The position numbers and the translations under genes are program-made. 9,039 nt of DNA, taken from the NCBI GenBank assembly GCA_002085205.1, contig NATF01000066.1:1-9039 (forward strand), read 5' to 3'. Below, piece after piece: positions 1 to 5,161 of the stretch. The DNA is from Candidatus Cloacimonas sp. 4484_275 (lineage in GTDB: Bacteria; Cloacimonadota; Cloacimonadia; Cloacimonadales; TCS61). How positions within the stretch are numbered: the stretch's first letter is position 1; each line of letters starts with the position of its first letter. Below the pieces are notes generated by a model. It did not search any database and had not been told where the DNA came from. It was given only the letters and a program-made list of their open reading frames with translations.

Positions 1-14
1 AAAAGGGCTTTTTT
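1..14 (+). terminator. Possible 3' half of an upstream terminator
   Basis: The window opens with AAAAGGGC directly followed by TTTTTT. This is the shape of a descending terminator arm plus U-tract; the matching GCCCTTTT arm would have to lie just before position 1. Inferred only, because the other arm is not visible. Confidence 0.25.
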
Positions 15-292
15 CCCTTGGGTTGTTTCCTAATTTACTTTAACCGCTAATTTCCACCTTTGTTTCAAATATTCTCCTCACTCCGACAAATGTATAGCGA
101 AACTGTGTCAAGCGTTAGAAACGATACTCTTTTGTCAAATTTTTTTGCTAAAATGATTGCTTCGTAAACCGATGGAAGTATATTATATTCACATCCCTAA
201 AAATAATCTCTATATATTTTAAATATTAAAAAAACGGGCAGTAAATGGCAAAATTATTGACTTAAAACCGACTACAAAAAATTTTCGGAAAT
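1..292. other. Non-coding leader upstream of nfo
   Basis: No convincing coding frame is visible on either strand and no RNA gene fold was recognised. The first 14 bases (aaaagggc followed by six T) look like the 3' arm and T-tract of an intrinsic terminator whose 5' arm lies outside the window. The rest is strongly A/T-rich. A possible promoter is TTGCTT at 157-162 with TATTAT at 181-186 (18-bp spacer), and there is an isolated TTGACT at 257-262 with no good -10 partner before the nfo start. These are weak matches, so the transcription start of nfo is unresolved. Confidence 0.5.
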
Positions 293-1135
293 ATGAAAAG
301 AATAGGAGCACATGTAAGCGCAAGCGGAGGAGTGGAAAACGCTCCTTTGAATGCAAAAAAGATTGGAGCGACGGCTTTTGCCCTTTTTACCAAAAATCAG
401 AGACGATGGACTTCCAAACCTTTATCGGAAGAAAACATTCGGAAATTCAAAGAAAATTGCGAAAAATATAATTATAGTCCCTCGCACATCCTTCCGCACG
501 ACGGATATTTGATAAATTTGGGTCATCCGGAAAAAGAAGGTTTGGAAAAATCGCGCGCCGCTTTTTTGGACGAAATGAAAAGATGTGAACTATTGGGATT
601 AAAATATCTGAATTTTCATCCCGGAAGCCATTTAAGAAAAATCTCCGAAAAAGATTCTTTGAAAATAATAGCCGAATCGGTGAACTTGGCAATCGATAAA
701 ACAGAACAAGTTATTCCCGTCATTGAAAATACTGCCGGTCAAGGAAGCAATCTCGGTTATCGTTTCGAACAAATCGCCTTCATTATTGAGCTAATAGATA
801 ACAAAGAAAGAATCGGCGTTTGCATCGATACTTGCCATCTGTTCACGAGCGGTTATGATATTCGCACCAAAACAGCCTTTGAAAAAACCTTTTCCGAATT
901 TGATAACATTATCGGTTTTCAATACTTAAAAGGAATGCATCTCAATGATTCCAAACCGGATTTGGGAAGCAAAATTGACCGACATGAAAGCATCGGAAAA
1001 GGAAAAATTGGAATTGAGGCTTTCTCGTTTATTGTAAATGACGACAGATTTGAGGAAATTCCTTTGATTCTGGAAACTCCGAACAGCGAGATTTGGGCGG
1101 AAGAAATAAAACTACTCTACAGTTTGATAAAATAA
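293..1135 (+). CDS. nfo: Endonuclease IV (AP endonuclease, Nfo)
   Basis: This is a 280-residue protein of the Nfo/Apn1 family, close to the E. coli length of 285. The enzyme cleaves DNA 5' of abasic sites and removes blocked 3' ends in base excision repair, using three zinc ions in a TIM barrel. All nine family metal ligands are visible at the E. coli positions: H69, H109, E145, D179, H182, H216, D229, H231 and E261. Family motifs include GAHVSASGG near the N-terminus, IENTAGQG around 144-151, CIDTCHLFTSGYD around 177-189 and PLILETP around 257-263. The ATG at 293 begins the conserved MKRIGAHVSA, which fixes the start; the ribosome site (CGGAA, 286-290) is weak. The gene stands alone and converges on iorAB, with which it shares a terminator. 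Nothing suggests damage. Confidence 0.97.
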   Translation: MKRIGAHVSASGGVENAPLNAKKIGATAFALFTKNQRRWTSKPLSEENIRKFKENCEKYNYSPSHILPHDGYLINLGHPEKEGLEKSRAAFLDEMKRCELLGLKYLNFHPGSHLRKISEKDSLKIIAESVNLAIDKTEQVIPVIENTAGQGSNLGYRFEQIAFIIELIDNKERIGVCIDTCHLFTSGYDIRTKTAFEKTFSEFDNIIGFQYLKGMHLNDSKPDLGSKIDRHESIGKGKIGIEAFSFIVNDDRFEEIPLILETPNSEIWAEEIKLLYSLIK

Positions 1136-1159
1136 AAGCCCCGAAAATTTCAGGGCTTT
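1135..1159. terminator. Bidirectional intrinsic terminator between nfo and iorB
   Basis: AAAGCCC (1135-1141) pairs with GGGCTTT (1153-1159). After a C/A mismatch the stem continues with G1143-C1151, A1144-T1150 and A1145-T1149, closing on a tight loop. T-rich sequence follows on both strands (TTTATCATTTT on plus, TTTTATTTTAT on minus), so it can end both converging transcripts. It starts at the last base of the nfo stop codon and includes the iorB stop codon (1150-1152) within the hairpin, so it overlaps the end of iorB. Confidence 0.85.
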
Positions 1160-1629
1160 ATCATTTTATCGCACAATAGAATTTTAACGGCACCGAGAAC
1201 AACCATATTCATAAACCTGGAAGAACCGAGTTCTTTGGCAATTTTATCCGCATCAAGAGCAATATTATGAGGAAGAGATTTAATTTCGTTCATTAATTTT
1301 TCATACTCCGGATAATCGGGAATATTCAAGTAAGGTTGCGTATTGGTGATTAACCATCCGTTTTCAGAAAGATACGGTAAATAGCGAAGTGCTTCCATCG
1401 GTTCGACGGAAATTATCAAATCGGCGGCACCTTGCGGAATTAAATCGGAATAAATTTCTTTTGCCGAAATTCTCAGATGAGATTGAACATCGCCGCCTCG
1501 TTGAGACATTCCGTGAACTTCCGCTTGCTTTAAATACAAACCGCTTTCAATTGCGGCATATCCGATAATAGTGGCAATCGTGAGGATTCCTTGTCCTCCC
1601 ACTCCGGCAAGAATTATATCTTTTTTCAT
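1150..1629 (-). CDS. iorB: Indolepyruvate oxidoreductase subunit beta (IorB), short C-terminus
   Basis: This is a 159-residue gamma-domain subunit of the 2-oxoacid:ferredoxin oxidoreductase family. With IorA it oxidatively decarboxylates aryl pyruvates (from Trp, Phe and Tyr transamination) to aryl-acetyl-CoA and reduces ferredoxin in the cytoplasm. The N-terminal GVGGQG (9-14) and EVHGMSQRGG (37-46) are diagnostic, followed by DLIISVEPMEALRYLPYL and a conserved SSRFMNMVVLGA near 136-147. The start at 1629 has AAGGAG at 1635-1640, 5 nt upstream. It lies 38 bp downstream of iorA in the same operon. Family members are usually about 190 residues; here the protein stops shortly after the NMVVLGA motif and lacks the usual RKGEEVV-type tail helix. 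Its stop codon lies inside the terminator hairpin, so a C-terminal truncation is possible; it could also be a naturally short form. Confidence 0.9.
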   Translation of the reverse strand: MKKDIILAGVGGQGILTIATIIGYAAIESGLYLKQAEVHGMSQRGGDVQSHLRISAKEIYSDLIPQGAADLIISVEPMEALRYLPYLSENGWLITNTQPYLNIPDYPEYEKLMNEIKSLPHNIALDADKIAKELGSSRFMNMVVLGAVKILLCDKMIKP

Positions 1630-1667
1630 TTTATCTCCTTTTAATTTAAATAATTAAGTTCATAATC

Positions 1668-3251
1668 TTAATGTCTTTTCTTAAAAAGATGAATACAAGG
1701 TCTGCGGGGAATGATTACGGAAACCCCGTTATATTTAATTTCTTCTTTGATGATTTTTACATTTTCATCAAAATGTGCGGGTAAAGGATTTATCACTCGA
1801 ATGTGTTCTTTGGCAACTCCGATTCCATAACAAATATCCTCAATTCTTCCCTGAACCTGAGAATCCTGCATTCCCGTCATGGCGGTCGTATCATTGTCCA
1901 GAATCATAATCACAACATTTGCTTGAGTTTTTACCGCATCAAGCAGAGGAGTCATTCCCGAATGACCGAAAGTGGAATCTCCAATTACGGCAACGGAAGG
2001 AAATAAACCGGCATCAGCCGCGCCCACAGCCATAGAAATGGAAGCTCCCATGTCAACGCAAGTATTAATCGCATTATAGGGAGGTAAAAATCCCAAAGTA
2101 TAACAACCGATGTCGGAAAAAACAAATCCTTTGCCATATTCTTCCAGAGCTTTGTTTAATTCTTTGTAAGTATCGGCATGCGGACAACCAACGCATAAAG
2201 CGGGCGGACGACCAGCTACCACTTCCGGAATTTCTTTGCTTTCCAATTCCGACATTCCCAAAGCTTTCCTCACCAAAGCGGGATTAAGCTCTCCGTCACG
2301 CGGCAAAGAGCCGTCCAATCTGCCTCTGATTTTGCTTCCGTTATTCAAATATCCGCGAATCATTTCCTCGACAAGCGGCATTCCCTCTTCCAAAACAAGA
2401 ATTTCATCGCATTCGGAAATCATTTTTTCTATATACTTTCTGGGAAGCGGATATTGACTGATTTTCAAAATAGGGAACGGACATTTATCATCTTTGTAAT
2501 TTTCCATCAAATAATTATAAGCAAGCCCGCAGGCGATTATTCCGAGAGATTTATCTTTTCCTTCCGTATAACTGTTGAAGGGAGAATTTTCAGACTCTCT
2601 TACCAAATCATCTTGAATGGAAAGCAGATGTTTGTATCTTTTTCTGGCAATCGCCGGCAACAACATAAATTGATTGGGGTCTTTGGGCATATGCAGTTCA
2701 TTTTCTTTCAGCACTTCTTCGCGGATTACACCCGCTCTGGAATGAGCGAGACGAGTCGTTATCCTCAAAAGAACCGGTAAATGATATTTTTCCGAAAGCT
2801 CAAAGGCATATTTCGGCATTTCATATGCTTCTTGCTGATTGGAAGGTTCCACCACCGGCATCAAAGAAAACTTTCCGTAGAATCGAGAATCCTGCTCGTT
2901 TTGAGAAGAATGCATGGAAGGATCATCCGCAACCGCCACAATGATGCCGCCGTTTGCACCGGTTAAAGCGGAATTCATATACGGATCCGCCGCCACATTC
3001 AAACCTACATGCTTCATAGTTACAATTGCCCTTTTGCCCGCGTAAGACATTCCGAGTGCTTCTTCCGTCGCCGTTTTTTCGTTTGCAGACCATGTCCGGT
3101 GAACATTTCGCTCAATCGCTTCCGGATTTCGCTGGATGTATTCGATGATTTCCGTGGAAGGAGTTCCGGGATAACCGTAAGCTCCGGATAAACCGGCGTC
3201 CAAAGCACCTTGAGCAATGGCTTCGTCTCCTAAAAGCAGTAATTTCTTCAT
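1668..3251 (-). CDS. iorA: Indolepyruvate oxidoreductase subunit alpha (IorA), without ferredoxin domain
   Basis: This is the thiamine-pyrophosphate subunit of indolepyruvate:ferredoxin oxidoreductase, 527 residues from the chosen start. The ATG at 3251 is preferred over the one at 3287 because AAGGAG sits at 3258-3263, 6 nt upstream, and the protein then begins MKKLLLLGDEAI as expected. Visible motifs: the pyrimidine-domain GYPGTPSTEI near 26-35; a CVGCPH motif at 353-358; DIGCYTLG at 380-387; and the TPP/Mg site GDSTFGHSGM at 424-433 with NDTTAMTGMQ at 453-462. It acts with IorB in anaerobic aromatic amino-acid catabolism, giving reduced ferredoxin and aryl-acetyl-CoA. Characterised archaeal IorA proteins are about 600 or more residues with a C-terminal 2x[4Fe-4S] ferredoxin domain. 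Here the protein ends soon after PRRPCIHLF with no CxxCxxC cluster motif, so electron exit must differ or use another protein. iorB follows 38 bp later. Confidence 0.92.
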   Translation of the reverse strand: MKKLLLLGDEAIAQGALDAGLSGAYGYPGTPSTEIIEYIQRNPEAIERNVHRTWSANEKTATEEALGMSYAGKRAIVTMKHVGLNVAADPYMNSALTGANGGIIVAVADDPSMHSSQNEQDSRFYGKFSLMPVVEPSNQQEAYEMPKYAFELSEKYHLPVLLRITTRLAHSRAGVIREEVLKENELHMPKDPNQFMLLPAIARKRYKHLLSIQDDLVRESENSPFNSYTEGKDKSLGIIACGLAYNYLMENYKDDKCPFPILKISQYPLPRKYIEKMISECDEILVLEEGMPLVEEMIRGYLNNGSKIRGRLDGSLPRDGELNPALVRKALGMSELESKEIPEVVAGRPPALCVGCPHADTYKELNKALEEYGKGFVFSDIGCYTLGFLPPYNAINTCVDMGASISMAVGAADAGLFPSVAVIGDSTFGHSGMTPLLDAVKTQANVVIMILDNDTTAMTGMQDSQVQGRIEDICYGIGVAKEHIRVINPLPAHFDENVKIIKEEIKYNGVSVIIPRRPCIHLFKKRH

Positions 3252-3276
3252 AATTTGCTCCTTCGGTAATTTTTTT

Positions 3277-3305
3277 ATTTTATCCAAAAAAAAATTATGT
3301 TAAAA
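3277..3305 (-). promoter_or_regulatory. iorA: Possible promoter of iorAB
   Basis: On the minus strand a TAAAAT -10 box occupies 3282-3277. A weak -35 (TTTTAA, 3305-3300, spacer 17; or TTTAAC, 3304-3299, spacer 16) lies before it. Transcription would begin near 3270, leaving a leader of about 20 nt that still contains the AAGGAG of iorA. In so A/T-rich a background such matches arise easily by chance. Confidence 0.3.
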
Positions 3306-3348
3306 TTCTTACAAGCTTTTTTATTTGACATAATGAAAGTTATCTTAA

Positions 3349-3394
3349 ACCTTGCAAACTGCTTTGAAAGGACCTTGCAAACTGCTTTGAAAGG
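3349..3394. repeat. Perfect tandem duplication, 2 x 23 bp, palindromic unit
   Basis: Copies at 3349-3371 and 3372-3394 are identical over 23 bases with no spacer. Within each unit CCTT and CAAA face TTTG and AAGG: arms CCTT-G-CAAA and TTTG-A-AAGG around a CTGC centre, so 8 of 9 arm positions pair. It lies between the divergent iorA and tilS genes, 26 bp before the tilS start. No T-tract follows, so it is not an obvious terminator. It could be a double operator, an RNA hairpin pair, or a recent replication-slippage duplication. Confidence 0.85.
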
Positions 3395-3420
3395 GAAAAA
3401 AGCGTATTATCGGATGTAAT

Positions 3421-4735
3421 ATGAAAATAAAAGAAAAATTTTTGGAAAAATTTGAAGAATTTTTTTTAAAAGAAAATTTGATTGAATACGGCGATAAAAT
3501 TTTAATCGTCTCTCTTGGCAGCTCATGTAAATTATAATTTACGCGGAAACGACTCCCTGCAAGATGAAAATTTCGTGAAAGATTTTTGTTTTCACAGAAA
3601 TATTTCGTTGGTTATCAAAAATGTTAAAACCAAGATAAAAGGAAACTTGGAAAATGAAGCTCGTAAAATTAGAATGGAATATTTTCGTGATTTGCAGGAA
3701 CTTTACAAAATCGATAAAATAGCTCTCGGACATCAAAAAGACGATCAAACGGAAACAGTTCTTTTTCGGATGATTCGAGGAGCGGGCTTTACAGGATTAA
3801 AAGGAATCGCTCCCAAAAATCAAAATATTATTCATCCGCTTCTTCCCTTTTCCAAAGAGGAAATCAAAGCTTTTTTAACCGCCGAAAATATTGTCTGGCG
3901 GGAAGACAAAAGCAACCGAGACAACACTTTCAGCAGAAACCTGATTCGGAATAAATTGCTTCCTTGGTTACGCAAAGAAATGAATCCGAAAATAGACGAA
4001 AAGATTTACCGTCTTTCGGAATTTTTTGCCGAAACGGACAAAATTCTGGAATTTACTTCCAAAAGAAGACTAAATACTTGTTTAATCAAACATTCGAAAG
4101 ACGGCTATCAGCTTTCCATAAAAAATCTTTTGAAAAATCCGGCGGTAATCCGATTTTATATCTATCGACAAATTTTTGAAGAACTTTCCGGAAACGCCAA
4201 TAATTTCTATCATCACGACTTCCTTTCCATCGAATCCATATTGTCGTCGGCGGGAAGCAAAAAAATTCGGCTTCCGCATAAATTGGTGGTCCAAAAAGTT
4301 TATGACAAATTGATTTTCGGTTTTCAAGAAGAATTGGAAACGGCAAGCGCTTCCGACCCTAAAGTTATCTCTTCTCTCAGAAACCGAATCATATTCGACG
4401 ATTATCGAATCATTCTGAAAAAATTAAAAAAACTTCCCCACTCCCGCTATCTCTATGAAAATGAAAACATCGCTTACCTCGATTACGACAAAATTATTTT
4501 CCCGTTAATTTTCAGACATCGGCAAAACGGCGACAGATTTTATCCTTTTGGAATGAATAAACCGAAAAAATTGAAAGAGTTTTTCATTGACGAAAAAATA
4601 TCCAAATTCGAGAGAGACCGAATATTAATTCTTTCCGATAAGGAAAAAATTTTGTGGATTGGAGGTTTGCGAATAGATAATCGAGTTGGAATTACGAAAT
4701 TTCCCGAGATTATAAAGACAAAAATCCCATTCTGA
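3421..4735 (+). pseudogene. tilS: tRNA(Ile)-lysidine synthase TilS, broken (PP-loop missing, frame changed)
   Basis: TilS uses ATP and lysine to convert C34 of tRNA-Ile(CAU) to lysidine, so that it reads AUA. Translation from ATG 3421 gives MKIKEKFLEKFEEF... up to GDKILIVS (codon ending 3513), a normal TilS N-terminus, and then soon hits a stop at 3535-3537. The rest of the protein continues in the +2 frame from about 3515 (LAAHVNYNLRG) to 4735. The intervening segment, which should carry the ATP-binding SGGxDS PP-loop and the next helix (roughly 25 residues), is absent in every frame. Downstream parts are good: GHQKDDQTE at 3728-3754, EDKSNRDNTFSRNLIRNKLLP, and a complete-looking C-terminal domain including LWIGGLRIDNRVGIT. 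The natural end is also lost: after GIT the frame reads into hpt sequence and stops at 4735. As written, it cannot make active TilS. The start has only a weak GGA ribosome site (3412-3414). Confidence 0.88.
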
Positions 4736-5160
4736 TTTGCATTTTGAAAGGTGCTGTTCTGTTTTTATCCGATTTGATGAAAAACATTTCGGTTCCCTTG
4801 GAAATCGATTTTCTATCGCTTTCCAGTTACGGCAACAGTACAAAATCGTCCGGTATCGTGAAAATCAGAAAAGATATCGAAGCAGATATTTTCGGACGTC
4901 ATGTAATCGTGGTGGAAGATATTGTCGATAGCGGTTTGACCTTGGAATACATCATGGATTATTTGAATAAACACAAACCGCTTTCCGTGAAAACATGCAC
5001 ACTTCTGGATAAACCGGACGCCCATAAAATCGCTATTAAAATTGATTATGTCGGTTTTGAAGTGGGCAACGAATTTGTAGTGGGTTACGGACTTGATTTT
5101 GCGGAAAAATATCGCAACCTTCCCTACATCGGAATTTTGAAAAAGGAGATTTATTCTTAA
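4693..5160 (+). pseudogene. hpt: Hypoxanthine phosphoribosyltransferase, N-terminus and start missing
   Basis: Hpt salvages hypoxanthine and guanine to IMP and GMP using PRPP. From about 4693 the frame reads YEISRDYKDKNPILICILKGA, matching the family from its first helix onward. It continues with SSYGNSTKSSG, the PRPP-binding VVEDIVDSGLT (codons from 4909), TLLDKP, and the base-binding end DYVGFEVGNEFVVGYGLDFAEKYRNLPY. The frame is closed by TAA at 4678-4680 and has no ATG between there and the catalytic region. The only alternative start is TTG 4744, which lies inside the conserved ILKGA pyrophosphate loop. About 20 to 25 N-terminal residues normal for a protein of about 175 are missing, together with the end of tilS. 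The catalytic core is intact, so the gene was recently functional or the loss is a sequence artefact. ftsH follows after one base. Confidence 0.85.
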
Positions 5161-5161
5161 A

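Noticed and set aside
216..230. A/T-only near-palindrome (atattttaaatat) upstream of nfo as an operator
   Set aside because: Such palindromes are expected by chance in DNA this A/T-rich, and there is no second copy or known site to support it.
3251..3287. Upstream ATG 3287 as the iorA start
   Set aside because: It adds 12 residues not typical of the family and would bury the good AAGGAG (3258-3263) that fits ATG 3251.
3325..3353. Perfect TTGACA at 3325-3330 as the tilS promoter -35 box
   Set aside because: No acceptable -10 lies 16-18 bp downstream (position 3348 reads AACCTT); the nearest TTAAAC or TAAACC boxes give spacers of only 14-15 bp. A tilS promoter is likely here but this pair is not convincing.
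3349..3394. CRISPR repeat pair or attachment site
   Set aside because: The two copies abut with no spacer, there are only two, and there is no integrase, cas gene or tRNA nearby.
4744..5160. Treating hpt as a complete gene starting at TTG 4744
   Set aside because: The TTG codon is the leucine of the conserved ILKGA loop, and family-matching sequence continues about 16 codons upstream, so this is not the true start.
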